A stretch of DNA of 64,000 bases from assembly GCA_902702965.1 (NCBI GenBank), contig CACRXP010000965.1, positions 88,766 through 152,765 of the forward strand, written 5' to 3'. Every line of letters begins with the position of its first letter. The first letter of the stretch is position 1. The notes under the pieces were generated by a model. The model saw only the letters and a program-made list of their open reading frames with translations, made no database searches and was not told the origin of the DNA. This DNA is from Spirometra erinaceieuropaei. Lineage: Eukaryota; Platyhelminthes; Cestoda; Diphyllobothriidea; Diphyllobothriidae. Of this stretch, positions 9,111-21,604 are shown piece by piece. The position numbers were made by a program, and so were the translations under genes.

Positions 9111-9870
9111 GTCGTGAGTTCACTTACGTCTTGGTGTGAGATAGATGGGTTTCAGCTAATATCCACAAAATTGACCAAATATTCTCCACGTCAGCCGAAT
9201 TGACAAGAACTTTTGAGGGCACTGCTCGATGACTCGGGGTTTAAACCTCGTGTTTGCAGTCCAGAATTAGACTACCATTGATTGGAAACGGCAGATAAGC
9301 CAGAAAGGGCCATTCCAGTGTCCCTATAGTTGGCAGTAAATCTGCTCGAGCAACTTCATTAATTCTCAGAATATTAGTCACAGACAGTACCACCCAGAGG
9401 CAGGAGTGCACATAACGTCAGTTTCTACGCAGACTACAAATCACCTCTTATAGCCAAGCCTGACATTAATTTACAGCGACCGGCCCTGCAGACTGGTCTC
9501 CCTGACCACCGTGCGGATCTGCGTTATTGAAGGTAGCCGGTGTGTGCACGCATGTGCGGGCTTCTGCGTGCGTGCACGGGTGTAGTAGGAGGCCGGCTTC
9601 GAGGTCGCACAGGATAGCTATCTCGCGGTGCCGTCTCCTCTGTGTCCATCAGCTTTGTAAAAAGGCTTCAACCCACGCACATTTCCCATTTGCGCACCTG
9701 CAGATAAAACGGTTTATGCCGATTTTATGGGAAAACGCCGTGCAATGCGGGTGCTTAACGAGGTTTATTATCTAGCTGCCTGCCTCGTTGATGCCACACT
9801 GAGTCAAGACTGGCATGTCGTCTAAATAGATCTGGGATTTTTATGAAAGCTCGCAAATATATATATTGAA
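9111..9870. other. No gene recognised
   Basis: Mixed sequence without a supportable frame. A GT/GC-rich stretch at 9530-9600 (TGTGTGCACGCATGTGCGGG) is low-complexity and weakly resembles a similar stretch in the inverted arms at 39.08 and 54.96 kb. Confidence 0.3.
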
Positions 9871-9874
9871 GGTA

Positions 9875-9975
9875 AATATGTTCTTTGGGTAAAAAAATAT
9901 GGGATTTTATTAGGTGAATCTTTGAGTTGTAGTCATTGTAAAAGTCGGTTTTTCCGAAAGACCTCTCTCTTTATC
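9875..9975 (-). mobile_element. Worn PLE terminal-repeat fragment
   Basis: On the minus strand AAAGATTCACCTAATAAAAT followed by CCCAAAGAACAT and TTCAATAT parallels the segment after the hammerhead-like motif at 6.13 kb (GAAAATTCACGCAATAAAG, CCCAAAGAACG, TTCAACTTATAT). The ribozyme core is not kept. Confidence 0.45.
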
Positions 9976-10013
9976 ATCCTATCGGTTCAAAATGCATGCC
10001 GCCTCTAAGCAGA

Positions 10014-10031
10014 ATATATATATATATATAT
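10014..10031. repeat. (AT)n microsatellite
   Basis: Nine AT units, directly before the tRNA-like sequence. Confidence 0.95.
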
Positions 10032-10079
10032 CTGCAACATAACAAAACCAATGAAGACAAGGGGACGGAAGTGGTTATT

Positions 10080-10215
10080 TACGGCTTATCAGCCTATCGG
10101 CCATACCAATACCCGTGGTGTGAGACACCTGGGGTTTTATCCCGCAACCTATTGATCAGAAATTCAACGCCTCTAACCACTGAGTCACAGGCTTGTTGTC
10201 CTGTTAGAGAGTATA
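10080..10215 (-). repeat. tRNA-derived SINE-like sequence
   Basis: On the minus strand, GACTCAGTGGTTAGAGGC is a good A-box/D-arm. It is followed by an anticodon-like arm (GTTGA ... TCAAT) and, at T-arm distance, a degenerate B-box GGGATAAAACCCC whose stem still pairs. A TATTGGTATGGCC-containing tail follows. The loop is one base too long and the B-box is altered, so this is a SINE head and not a tRNA gene. Confidence 0.5.
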
Positions 10216-10257
10216 TGCATTCCGAGTCGACATAATGAAAAAGATGAAAGGTTCTCC

Positions 10258-10810
10258 GGAAAAATCGAGCGGATGTGCCATCTCATGGAGTGTTAGCAGA
10301 AATTCTGAACTGTGTTTGCGACTCGAAAAGATTGCTTAAGTTGAATCGTGATATTAGTTATCATGCAGCATAATCCCAAAAAACATTCGGTTCCGTTAAG
10401 AGTTTGTATTTAAAACGAGCTTATTTCTGGCCGCCTGCAAAAACTACGCTCTGCAGTTTAGAGATTTGACTTTGAGTGGATCGGCAGGTTGGATTCAAAA
10501 TTATTCAGTAAGTGAAAGTTTGTATACAGCCAAAAAATATCCTCCCTTTATTACAAAATTCAAAGAAGACGAAAGCTGCCAAGAAATGAGCAAAATAACA
10601 AATATCTCTGCGTTTGTTTCCGATTAATGTGATTGAATATTTAGGACAGCAAAAGTCACTGAAAACAGTATTTCTCACACAGTGAAACTCATTCAAAAGC
10701 CGACATATTAACCTGACTGAAATAATGAAGGTATTATGCTGTGCTACTTTAATTATTTTTCCACTCAAAAACGCAGTTTAGAATTTCAGTTTATATTTCT
10801 TGATATAGTA
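10258..10810. mobile_element. Foldback family, old internally deleted copy
   Basis: The left end GCCATCTCATGGAGTGTTAG...GAAATTCTGAA and the right end ...AGAATTTCAGTTTATATTTC are recognisable as the family ends. The GATTGCTTAAG, CATGCAGCATAAT and CTGCAAAAACTACGCTCTG landmarks follow in order. The centre is shortened to about half of the full length. This belongs to the older subfamily with a TCTCATG end. Confidence 0.6.
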
Positions 10811-12890
10811 AATTTGATGTTTATTGGCAATTTTTTGCGCAGCATTCCGATCGACTATGTGTGCAAACGGAAAATAATTGCCGAAAAAAACAGACTGTGT
10901 TTGCACAGCTTTGAGTAAATAGTTTTACGAAAATTACCCTAATATGCGTTTTAGTCTGTCCTGTTTTATAAGACGTTATTATGAACAAAGTTTGTAAGGA
11001 TGATGATAAATCCTCGCAAATTACCTTTCGTGAAAAACAGGCAATTTTCGGATAGCTTGCAATAACTACTCATCGGATATAAACTATATTTCGGTCACAA
11101 AATTGACTAAGCGCGGCATCTTAGCTTTGTCTTAGAAAACTTCAACGTCCAGTCAAAAAGTTTAAAAAAGCTTTATAAAAAAATTTAAAATTATGACCGT
11201 CTTTACTTTGGACACAAGAGATACCCATGCTGGGAAACATTAAACAAGTGCAGGTATAAATTTTCTTGTGCGGACAGTTACCAATAAATGTAAGCGATGC
11301 TACGTCTGTGACAGGTCAGACAACATTCCCCATTTGCATCAGAATACATTGGTAATACCCGGTTCAAATTTATTCTGCCGGAAAACTGACCGAATTCAAA
11401 TGGAGAGCATATCCCCGCAAAACTAAACGATGCTTGTAACGGAAGACAGAATACGGTAGATTGAATTGAGCATTAAGATCAACTTATTTAATAACTAGAT
11501 GAGTTACCGACTGTCCGCAAAACGCTGATGAGAATGCACAAAAAGGGAGGGTCGAAGTGTGAGAACAGCAGAAGATGGCGGTAAACCAGCTTGCGGATCA
11601 TACTGAAAGGGCTGTCTCTGAAGGGGTGTTGTGAGGTAAAAACGACAGAACAAAACCAAGCTACTGAAAAATGCAAGCTTTAGAAGAAGGGCTTCAGATA
11701 ACCAACCTATCAGAGAGAAGCAGCTTGCGGCCCATACGATGACCACTTCTCACGAGAATGCCGGCCTAACAGAAACGAAATGTATGGGTCGTGTTGGTCG
11801 CGACTCGGGGGTTGGCATGCCGCTGCGTGCTCAGTCACCCGTGTCCAAATTAGTCCTCCAGCTTCCCCTAAATAGCTTATTTTCCCTAACTGCACCCGGT
11901 CTGATAACAAATTCCAGACGTCCACCTTCGTGGAAGTGGGTCGTTCTGCCTCATGACCTGATGGCTGGGGGTCGTCTTCGATCTGTGTTTAACTCTAACT
12001 CCGCATAGCGAAAGAGGACGGTTGAGGATTCCCGTATTTTTTTAACGCACCCTCTAGACGGCTTCCTGGAACTCGTAAACCTTGTATTTGATGAAATGGT
12101 CGAGTATTTCCGGAACGCTATGCAAGTGCACACAATATTCACATCCCAATGGAACGTGGAGCCAACTTCGTATATGCTTCTTCCACATTCATTTGTTAAA
12201 TTTGTTAAAATCAACCAAGTTTCGTTTTGCCTTTGATGTTCTGGAGGGCATTTAATCAGCACTTCTATGTTTTGCACACTTTTAGGGATTTTTGATGATG
12301 GTTCGGCCATTTTTCGGCTTTTTCTGACCTTCGAATGTGCGATACACTCTTATTTAACGTTTGCCCTAGGACGGAAAATCTATTTGTGATAATAAGGAAA
12401 ACTCTAAATGGGGTGCAATATTAGGCCAGAATCCAGGTCAAACTCAAACGTTTGATGAAATCATGTTCCCAAAAACGACAATGAAATAAGTTGCTACTGG
12501 TCTTTTCGTCCGTCAAATCTGAATAACACTTGTGTGACGCTGTCAAAACGAACATATTTACATCTGAACAAACGTTTATTCAATTATTCTAGCGGAATGA
12601 TCCTCCATAATCTACGTTATATCTCCTTGTTTAAGACAGTAAATGCTTATTTACAATTTTGTTTAATTTTACAAAGGAAAATCGAGTAGAAGCTCTAATA
12701 AGAAATTGTCGAGCTTAGCCCAGAATCTGCATGATCATTTGAAGTAGTTTATCTCAGTTACAAATGGAGTTGGCCTACTCACGATCCTCCATTCATATCA
12801 GTATTAATGAGTTGTCCAACAAAGCATAAAAATCTTCAGTAGTTGAAAAACCACTTCTAACTTTCAATCGAAGCGCAAAAGTACAAATTT
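10811..12890. other. No gene recognised (2 kb)
   Basis: AT-rich sequence up to about 11.5 kb, then a more mixed stretch. A minus-strand frame of 119 codons at 12310-11951, followed by a second minus-strand frame at 11925-11710, is the most gene-like part, but I recognise no domain and codon use gives no help. It could be an old element. No RNA gene or satellite was seen. Confidence 0.35.
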
Positions 12891-12894
12891 AACG

Positions 12895-13000
12895 TAGGCA
12901 AATTAAGCATTCCTGTACATTAGATTAACCGGTAATATTTACCATGCCAATCATTATTACAACCCCGCCCAAGTAATATTTTCTGGCCGCAATCACATTC
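12895..13000. mobile_element. Foldback family, possible right-end scrap
   Basis: TTATTACAACCCCGCCCAAG resembles the family's right-end landmark TTACAACCCTACTTAAGTAA. Only about 100 bases are comparable. Confidence 0.3.
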
Positions 13001-13439
13001 CATAATTTTGATTAACGTTTGCTTGCCTATATACATCACATAATCTAGGTCACACCTTGAACAACCTGTCGGCAACAAAAACAGACGGATGGCTGATAAA
13101 AGTAGCCGATGGAATGTACATTCACAGACTGCCAAGAAAGGTTACTTTATCCCCAAGAAAAATGGGATTTTCTCAAGTGTACCTGTTATGACTGCCTTTT
13201 AAATCCACTCAAAAGCCCCTCGCGATTAATTTAATTTTTTTTAAGTGCAATACAATGATATTTATCCAAAAAGACATGCTATTCGTCTTCTTCTAAGACA
13301 AGGTTGGGGAGAAAATTTAAAATATTTACAATTTTCGTCGAAAAAGAACAAAACGTGTTTTGTCCCTCCCTGGACAGTACTCTATATCATTCGTCGACGT
13401 TGCTTCTATTCCATAATTACTAGTGTGCTGCTGAGGGGC

Positions 13440-14165
13440 GCTGCTTTCTTTTAGTCAATCAATAACAAACCCCGTCTTTTTTATATTTTATACTAAAGAA
13501 AGGAGTATAATTAGGTTATGAAAAAGTTTTTTAATTGTTCAATAATTTGGAGCCTGATCATGCGTTGCATTAGCGCTTAATGATCTCTGTGTACAAGGTG
13601 CATGCGTTCCGCGTAAAGAAAATCACATATTTTTCTATGCCATTAAAGAGATATTATACAGAGTTCATAAAATTTTGCAATGGATGCGGACCATGTTGTA
13701 CATTTCATGAGGGGCAATGGTAAACGGCCAGGCACGATGCTATGTAAATGGACATTTTGCGGTCTTAAAGAGTCTCAAAATTAGAAACTTTTTAAAACCT
13801 AATTATACTCCTTCCTTAAGTATAAAATATAACGAAGACGTAATTCTCTATTAATTGACTGAAAGAAAGCATATTTTTGTTTATGGTTTCTACAAAATAT
13901 ATTTGAATTTTCAAGGTCATCGAAAATCAGTGGGAAAAGTGCATGCTAATTAAGTAGTCATTTTTTACCGAGCACGCTTTCTACGGGAAATTGAAAAGAA
14001 GTGCATTTAAAAGACTACATCCTGCCGAGTCCGAAATGTTATAAGAGTATGCCTTACAATAATCAGTATTACAACCGCGACCAAGTAATACTTCCTAATC
14101 GAAAACGCATTTCAGATTTTCAGCCAATATTTCATGAGATCGGTCACTCACTGTATGTTGGACAC
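13440..14165. mobile_element. Foldback family, old copy (centre plus right half)
   Basis: The copy starts in the family's left-half landmark TATACTAAAGAAAGGAGTATAA, passes through the non-symmetric centre (GTTCCGCGTAAAGAAAATC, ATGGACATTTTGCGG), then the mirrored block CCTTAAGTATAAAATATAAC and the right end TTTCAGCCAATATTTCATGA followed by CACTCACTGTA. It is diverged throughout; the left end is missing or unrecognisable. Confidence 0.65.
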
Positions 14166-14700
14166 GAATTGGTTTCCATTTCATCTATCCGGCTTCTGTG
14201 TTGAATGTCTAAGATCCCACACTGTTTAGAAAGTCGCAAATGCTATGAACAATAGTGTCTCATTTTAGTGCTGTTTGCTCCCACAGCTAGGTAAGAACTT
14301 ATGTAAAGTAGATTTCCCCTTCGCGGCACTTACATATGAAGTGCGAAACTAACCTCCTTTATGTCTGCAGATGCTTATCAACTTTTCGTACGTATAAATC
14401 CTCTATTTAAACAAAAGTAGGATAAATCCCGACGTCATCTTTTTTATCTTACTCAAAATGCAAACGTACGTATGGCCAATAACTGCTCTACCCAAATATT
14501 ATTCTGTGATTCTCTGATGGATTCCAAAGTTCGGCCATAAACTGATAAACCAAAATAAACTCCTAGACTGAAATACAATCGACACAAGCCTAGTTTTCGA
14601 TCTAAATTTTTGATGAAACTCCAAAACAACTGAAGGTGGCAGAAGTACTACGCATTATGTTTTGGCATTCCAATATCCCAACTTCAGAATGACTCTTTAA
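14166..14700. other. No gene recognised
   Basis: AT-rich, no motif. The stretch near 14310-14350 is a reverse-complement echo of 2.14-2.20 kb, so it is an old dispersed repeat. Confidence 0.3.
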
Positions 14701-15320
14701 CAACTGTTTTTACTTAACTCAAGCTCCCGCCCGCTTCCTCGCCCCGATAAGCTTTAGTACGCATCTGCGCCTTCAGTTGCTCCGGTGAAAACTTGTCTAG
14801 CCAGGCGAATGAAAGAGCGCTATCCTGACTGTTTAAATCAACACATGGAAAAGCCCATCTCCAGCGTGATTGTGACTCCTTTGACTGGTAGCGGCTACCG
14901 TTCAGACGTTGACCAAGTATCTCGAGTCGGTGAGGCACTCAATGTTCCTGGCAGGGGCCATGCAATTAGCCAACCCATTCTTGTGCTCACAGAAGGCGTC
15001 TGTACAAGTCCACTAGCTACCCTGCCCAAAGCTAAATTTTGTATATTCCATCCACATCCTACCTGTCGCACTGAACCGCCGCAACAGACGCCCTCCTTCC
15101 TTCCTCCTCCCTTCCCGCACTCTCCACCCTTCTCATGCCCCTGAGGGAACTAAACTAGTATTACCCCGACATGTATGAGCGCACTCAGCCCTCTTCGCCA
15201 TGATTACTGCTCATTGACTGTTTTAACCTTCGCTGCTTCAGCAAAGTTTTCTGCACAGACCTGAGGATGAATAATCGAAGACGTACGTTCGCCGAACTGG
15301 ACTTATTTAATGTTTAGTCC
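14701..15320 (+). other. Unrecognised frame, pyrimidine tract and a possible PLE tail
   Basis: A plus-strand frame of 119 codons (14785-15144) has no motif I can name and ends in a proline-rich section made by the C/T tract at 15090-15135. At 15261-15285 CTGAGGA, an extra T, a two-pair stem GA-ATAA-TC and GAAGACGTAC resemble the PLE hammerhead-like ends, with GAAA changed to GAAG, and a TTATTTAATG follows. This suggests that the frame could be a worn PLE 3' part, but no endonuclease motif supports it. Confidence 0.3.
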
Positions 15321-16370
15321 TTAATATATTTTGTTGTGCACTACGTATAAGTAACACATGGCGGTAACAACTGTCAACAATCATTCAGTGGACAGCCCTG
15401 TGGGGGGAGAGTTCTTTATTTTCTGTCTAACGTCTCGGACATTTGAACCTGCTAATACTTTTTCATTATTAGTATGTTTAGCAGCAAAACTTGCAAACGT
15501 AGATACGTAAGGCGGGCCTAGGACACTAGCGAATCCGGGCGCAATAATGCAAATTCGGGATGGGGAGGGGATAGAAGGCGCAGTCCCCACTTCGGAAGTT
15601 CCCACGTACACTGTACCCTTCATGTAAACTAACATCATAGAAGAACAGTAGAACACACCCTTCAGACGTAATTTATGAATACGGTTTCCACAGGCACTGC
15701 AGATCATGCAGCATCTGCTAGACTAAGTATGTCGCACACCAACATCCCTCCCAAATGATCCACAACTGCTCACCATCGAGAGGGGGATCGGTCAGGAAAT
15801 GATTATAAGGGGTATGCGAAAGCATGCAATGTCTAGAATAACCTACTAGCTATCCCCCATACCACTAAATATCTGCAGCCTCTGAACACCGCTTTACATG
15901 ACAGTGAACACGAACAGGATATCATAGTCGGCATCCAGGAGGAATAGCAATCGCCGACAGCTGGCTGATGACAAATTAGACTGCCGCCCTATAAATAACT
16001 TCAAATTTATGTGTGCTCCAAGCCGTCGACGTAAGACAGTAGAGTCACGTGCCTAAAACCTCTGACAACGAGTACATCCACTGCAGCAATGCTTGTAGTT
16101 TCTCGAGTAAATCATCTTTTTTCAAAAAATTGTAATTTATGGGCCCTTTCAGGCCCTTTCAGGCGAGCCTTTAGATTTTTCTGGAAATAACACATAAAAC
16201 AAAATCGCTAAAACGTACTGGAATTCACGGAGAACCTTTAATTTGGCGCACAGTCACTTCCAGCAGTCAGTACTACATAGGACGACAGAACTCCTCCATA
16301 ATTAAGAAGAACAATTATGAATAAACAGAAAACGCGAATTCGCCAACCCCCTATACAGATACCGCCAGTG
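15321..16370. other. No gene recognised
   Basis: No supportable frame. A short direct repeat GGCCCTTTCA occurs twice in a row at about 16142-16161. Confidence 0.35.
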
Positions 16371-16371
16371 A

Positions 16372-17330
16372 AGATCTCATGAGATATCGACAGAAATTCT
16401 GAAATCCATCTAGGCTTAAAAAGAACTTCCTAACTGGAGCTGAGATATTGATCATGGTGCGGGAAAATACCAACATATTCCTGTCATGGCAAAATGTGGC
16501 CTTTGAACGCGCCTTCTTTCAGCAAATCACAAAACAACAATTGGAAAACTTACATAATTAAGTAGCATGATTTTTCCATCCATTTTTAATTCATACATAA
16601 GTTCAAACCTATTGTATAGAAAAAAATTAAAGACATTCTCTTTCTTGCTCTTTTGATGACAAATCCCATCTTTGTCTGATTTAACTCTTCAAAAAGGAGT
16701 TATTTAGATTCCAAAAGTTTAAGATCGTCAGCTTTTTAAGACCACGAAACTTTCATTTAGATTCCATCTGTTTTTTTCCTAATTTAATGTTTCATATGAA
16801 TTATACAACATGGTCTTCATTCACTGCAGAATTTGTTTGAGCCTTCTTTACTGTCTTCTCAATGGCATATTGAGACTAATGGTGTTCCTTAAATGGAAAG
16901 CGTAAAGCTTCTGAGCTATAAGCCCAAAGTGCAAGTACAACGACAATTCGAGTTTAAAACGTTTAGGAGATTGAAAAACACTTTGCAAGCCAAATTATTT
17001 GATTTTATGATCTGTAGAATCCAAATAAGACGTGCCCTTTTACCAAACGTGTACAAATAAATACATTTCGGCCCTGTTTCTTATTAAATATAGTTGAATT
17101 TACATGCAAATCAAAGATTTATTGGGAAAACTAATACCACGTAAGTGGCCACTGTTGCCTGGTGCGAGTTCTACAGTTGGCCGAAAGGAAATGCATTCCG
17201 TGGCCAAAACTTTCACGTGACTGAAATATTTTGGGATTGTGTTGCACAATGATCAATATTACAACCCCTAATTTTAAACCGATTTCGAAATTTCTGTTAA
17301 TATTTCATGATATCAGCCACGGAAGCGTTT
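16372..17330. mobile_element. Foldback family, old full-length copy
   Basis: The left end GATCTCATGAGATATCGACAG and the right end GTTAATATTTCATGATATCAGCC are mirrored. In between come the landmarks ACAAAACAACAATTGGAAAACTT, TTAAGTAGCATGATTTTTCC, the AAAAGGAGTTATTTAG block and their mirror images near 17.1-17.3 kb. Length (about 960 bp) equals that of the young copies, but it is strongly diverged and belongs to the TCTCATG subfamily. Confidence 0.65.
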
Positions 17331-18065
17331 AAAGATCAAAGGTGATTCAAAAGAAAATCGATTGTCATTTACACGTAAGAATGCGCAATCGCATGTTGAT
17401 GATCAATCTCTGCACCGTTGCAAACCGAAGAACAAGTGAAAGAACTGGACAAAAGCGCAAAATGCACATCAGTGAAAATTATTGAAGAATAAAAACAGTT
17501 AATACGAACTAAAGACCGAAATTCTGGCAAGTGTTTGATGGCCAATTTCTCGGCAGAACAAAGGTAGGACTTGCGCGCATTGCGGCATTCTTCTTGTTTG
17601 AATTTGTAATCTTGTTCTGACACCGGTTCCACCTAGGAGGTTATCGATTGCGGTTAAACAAATTCCGCAAATATTGTACTTTGAGTTCAAAAGATTGGTT
17701 TACAGTGAAAAATGCAATTTTTACTTGTCCTTATTTCTTCTCTATTCAGTTCCTTCTGAAAACATGGGGCTGCTTTATCTGGTGTGCGACTCTAAATTGT
17801 CTGAACGTGGTGCGAGGTAACTGCTTTTGCACACAAGAGAGACCAGTATATAAATACAAGATACCCATAAAATAAGAATGATTTACTAAATTTTCCTATT
17901 TGAGATGGCATCTTAAAATATAAGGTACTTTCAAAATATTTCCCAGTAAATATATTCACTCGTTTCCGCAAGCTTTTCACTGTGTAGAGCACTTTTATAA
18001 TTCTTCTGAATTAATGTTAATAAGATCGATTTTTCTAAACCTCATCCATTTATTGTAAATGCTTT
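17331..18065. other. No gene recognised
   Basis: AT-rich. Short frames only, without motifs. Confidence 0.35.
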
Positions 18066-18069
18066 TCTT

Positions 18070-18370
18070 TCAAGTTCCTTCTCATACATGAGAAAAAGAA
18101 AACGTCAAAGGGAGCGAGGGTGGGTTAGGGGTGTGAGAAACCGCTGTTATGCCGTTCTTCGCCAAAAACTGGTTGATTTTGAACATCGTGTGGGCAGGCG
18201 CCTTGTCATGATGAAGCAGCCAGTTCTCCTATTGCCGCAATCCAGGACATTTTTCCTCATAGCCTTGCGCAATCGTTTCAGCATTTGTAGCTAGTCATGT
18301 TTGTTCACTGTTCCGCCATGAGGAGCAAAGTTAACGAGAAGAGAATTCTAGTTTTTTGGTGTTCCCTCGG
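18070..18370 (-). pseudogene. mariner-type transposase relic (C-terminal catalytic part)
   Basis: On the minus strand one frame reads NWLLHHDKAPAHTMFKINQF and continues with LAKNGITAVSHTPNPPSLPL. This is the signature region of mariner transposases around the second catalytic aspartate (family pattern WxxHHDNAPAHxA...FLxxxxI). Upstream, in a neighbouring frame, VNFAPHGGTVNKHD and LQMLKRLRKAMR match the preceding family segment (the PxGxTINKxYY...VLRRLRxA pattern). Mariners move DNA by cut-and-paste at TA sites. The relic has stops and at least one frameshift, and lacks the N-terminal helix-turn-helix part and clear terminal repeats. It was found by translating the minus strand. Confidence 0.85.
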
Positions 18371-18512
18371 ATGGTTGCTCTATCTTTAACAACCGATTGC
18401 GTCTTACGCCTTAGTGAAAGCACTTCGAACAATTTTATGGACATTAAAGCGAATTCTGTTAAGTGCGTGGTTTAGGGAATAGGGGGGTGGCTAGTCAAGA
18501 CTTACAGCAGTT
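18371..18512. other. Spacer between mariner relic and foldback copy
   Basis: No further transposase motif could be read here in any minus-strand frame. Confidence 0.3.
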
Positions 18513-19260
18513 GTGCTATCTCACGAAATGTTAATCGAAATTCTAAAATGTATTTTTCATTCTGAAAGGTAGGGTAGTAAATTAATTACTGTGCAGAACA
18601 ATCCCCAAAATATCTCAGTCATGGCCGTCCGCAAAAATCATGCTCTGCAAAAAAGGCTACGTAGGTAGTGCGATTTGCGATGCTTTTATAAGTTAAAAAT
18701 AGCTAATGGAAAACATGAAAGGTATTTGCACTTGAACTCCGTTAGTAAAACTGAGCTCTGTTCAAACTTTGATGCTTAAAATAGTACATTTCTGTTTTAG
18801 AAGACCTTTCTTCAATTTCTAAATACTTTTGAATGCGCCCCGCCGTTACATATGCATTCAGCTATCTCAATCTACAATCTGCATGTTTCTCGTGTTTGGA
18901 AAATCCAACGTTGTATGCGCTGCTAAGAAGATGCCACATGGAATTCGAAAAATTTCGCAGTGAATTTAATTCATGTTGTATGTCTCACTAGCAAAACAAA
19001 TAAACGAACAATTCGGCGTTTTATGCAGAGACACTGTATGGCCTCGAAAAGTCTTAAACTTCGAAGCTTTCTAAAACGGGGATATACCTTTTTAAGTGAA
19101 AAAAAATAAATAAAACGCAATTTTCGACCCAAGCAGCCGAAGGGGAAACATTCATATAAAATGTATCTGAATTTATAAGATCGACGAAAGTCAGCGAAAA
19201 AAAACAGACTGTTTAGGTAGTCACTAATGCAGTAATAACTCATAAGGCAATTCATCGTTT
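18513..19260. mobile_element. Foldback family, old copy without a clear right end
   Basis: Left end GCTATCTCACGAAATGTTAA, then the landmarks AATTAATTACTGTGCAG, AAAATATCTCAGTCATGGC and ATCATGCTCTGCAAAAAAGGC. The centre (CGTGTTTGGAAAATCC) and the mirrored block AAGTGAAAAAAAATAAATAA follow. The sequence leaves the family near 19.26 kb before the usual right end. Confidence 0.6.
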
Positions 19261-20653
19261 CAGTTGGTCAAGATTTTTCGTCACCCAACTCACTAAAACC
19301 AACTAGATATTTCCTATTCTGGGTATATGAAACATTAGTTTTCGTGCGTTCTAGTCTTTGCTCATAGAAAATATAGATATGAAGCAAAATATTAGTACTT
19401 ACACTGCTACTTTGCATAGCATTGGTAATCGTAGAACCGAGCCTAAAGGTGAAATTGTAGGTTATGCAAAATTGCGCGCTCTTCCATTTGCGGTAGGAAA
19501 CTATTAGTATTTTATTTAAAAAATGAAATAAACTGACAGAATTGATACACAGACATCCGTCAATGAAAGTTTACACTAAAGCACTCCTTTAAAAGGCAAA
19601 TTATTAGAGGAAGTGTTCCAGTTGATCGAAAGCATATACTTTGTTAACTTTTGTTGTAGACGCCCATTGTATTCGACAATGCAGTTTCACTTTTGGGAAA
19701 TTCGTCAAATGTGCCTTAAACAACCTTTAACAGGAAACAGAACGCCTAAGCCTTTACTACTTTGATAAATGTCTTTGAGACGTGTCTTATTTTAAAGGTT
19801 GTTACAAACAGATAATAAAAAATCTCTTTCTATGGGCAGTTGGATGAAGACACTGGAAATCAAGAAGCATTCAGAGATATTTCAAGGTCGATCTGAAAAT
19901 CAACGAAACCCAGAAGAAACGGAAGGTGCAAATTAATTTCACGGGAGAACAGTTCTCTTTATACACCCAAAATGGTATGTGTGGTATTAACTTCAATATG
20001 TCGTTTATCTTCTCAATTACCGTAGATTTGCTCATTACTAATATAGCTGTTGGGTCCATGCATTGGCGTCGGGTTGCCAGTAATTAGCAATCATTCTTTA
20101 ATTCCAACAAATTCCATCGGATGAATCACCAACTGTTTATTGGAACTTGGACGTCAGGTGTTCTAGACGGACAGGAGCTACCTAAGATGGAAAAGTTTAC
20201 CTGCTATGGCAATTGTTCAATGTCAGAATGACGTTTGAGGTGGTGGTGATAATGATGAATGCATTAGTGGACGTTTCAGGATCCCTCGTTTTAAACAGAC
20301 AACGTCCTCGGTCTCTGCATTTCCGCCCTCTTACAGCAGCCTGCCTCGATCCCTGTCCACAGTCGCAAAGCGAAACGCATCCTCGAGCCCCGTCCCGCAA
20401 TCAGGTCAGATAAGTGGGCGCCAGTCACACACGAAGTTAAACTCCTTGCTGTGAATGTATTTCAGCTCAGCTAAGTGCGTTCAGCATTTAATGCAGAAAA
20501 GCAGTAGCAAAACAATTGGGAAAAAAGCACATTGTAGAATGTTTATGCATTTAAGACTCCAGGAGGTATCCATTTTTCATATCCATTTTACAACTTCGCT
20601 CATACGCGACTTGAAATCAGGTGCTCTGATTAACACCAAGATGCACCGACCTT
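19261..20653. other. No gene recognised (1.4 kb)
   Basis: AT-rich to about 20.2 kb, then a more GC-rich piece to 20.45 kb with overlapping short frames on both strands. No motif. Confidence 0.35.
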
Positions 20654-21604
20654 ATAGTAGGTGAGCTAACTCATGAAATGTCAACTGAAATTCCGAAATG
20701 CGTTTTCGTTTCGAAAAGATTAATTATTTCTATACTAATTCAGTTACTTCAAAATGCGGACTTTCGAAAGAACTTCCTTTGGTCTGCATACAAAAACTAT
20801 GCTCTGTAAAAAATGGCTGTTTAAGTAGCATGTATTCTCCTTTTTGATTTTCGATGTCCCTAAATGTTCAAATATATTTCATGGAAAACATGCATAAAAA
20901 TATTCATTCCTTCGCTCATTCGGTAGAAACGTAAGTCTTCTTTTAATTTTATTCTCGAAGGAGGGAAATAATTCGGCTTTAAAAAAGTTCCTAATTGTGA
21001 GAGATTTAAAAACCGTGAAATGGCCTTTCATAAAACGTCATGTCTCTACATTTACCAATATGGCATGTAAAGTTAACAATATGGATTAAATCTAATGCTA
21101 AATTCTATTAACCCCATATAGTCTCCTCTTAATACCGTAAAGAAATGTGTGGTTTTCTGTGCGCGTAAAATACATGGCTTGTAGTTTGGAAACCCTGAAT
21201 GCAGAGCGAGTTCAAAATTATTTGGTAATTTGAGACGTTTTTGTAAACCGAATAATATCCTGCCTTCGAATATAAAATTAGAAAAAGACGTAATTTTCTG
21301 CCAAATGGACGACAGAATGAATATTTTTATTCGTGTATGCCATGAAATACAATTGGATTTTTAGGAGCATCGAAAATCAATGAGAATGATACACCCTACA
21401 TAAGTAGTCATTTTTTACAGAGTATAGTTTTCGCATGCAGCCGAACGGACGTTCTTTCGAAAGTCGGCATCTTGAGTTAACTGAATTATTACAGAATTAT
21501 GCTCTATGATGATTATTTTTAGAACCATACTTAATTAACCTTTTCGAAACAGAAACGCATTTCAGTTGACATTTCATGAGTTGACATGAGTTAGCCCAAC
21601 TACC
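20654..21604. mobile_element. Foldback (CAGTAGG) element, full length
   Basis: Begins TAGTAGGTGAGCTAACTCAT and ends TTAGCCCAACTACCGTA. The right end has a small internal duplication (GAGTTGACATGAGTTAG). The outer thirds mirror each other; the centre includes TTTTCTGTGCGCGTAAAATAC. No coding capacity. Confidence 0.85.

Noticed and set aside
11710..12310. Minus-strand frames at 11.7-12.3 kb as a gene with two exons
   Set aside because: I see no domain, no convincing splice pair and no other support; left as unrecognised sequence.
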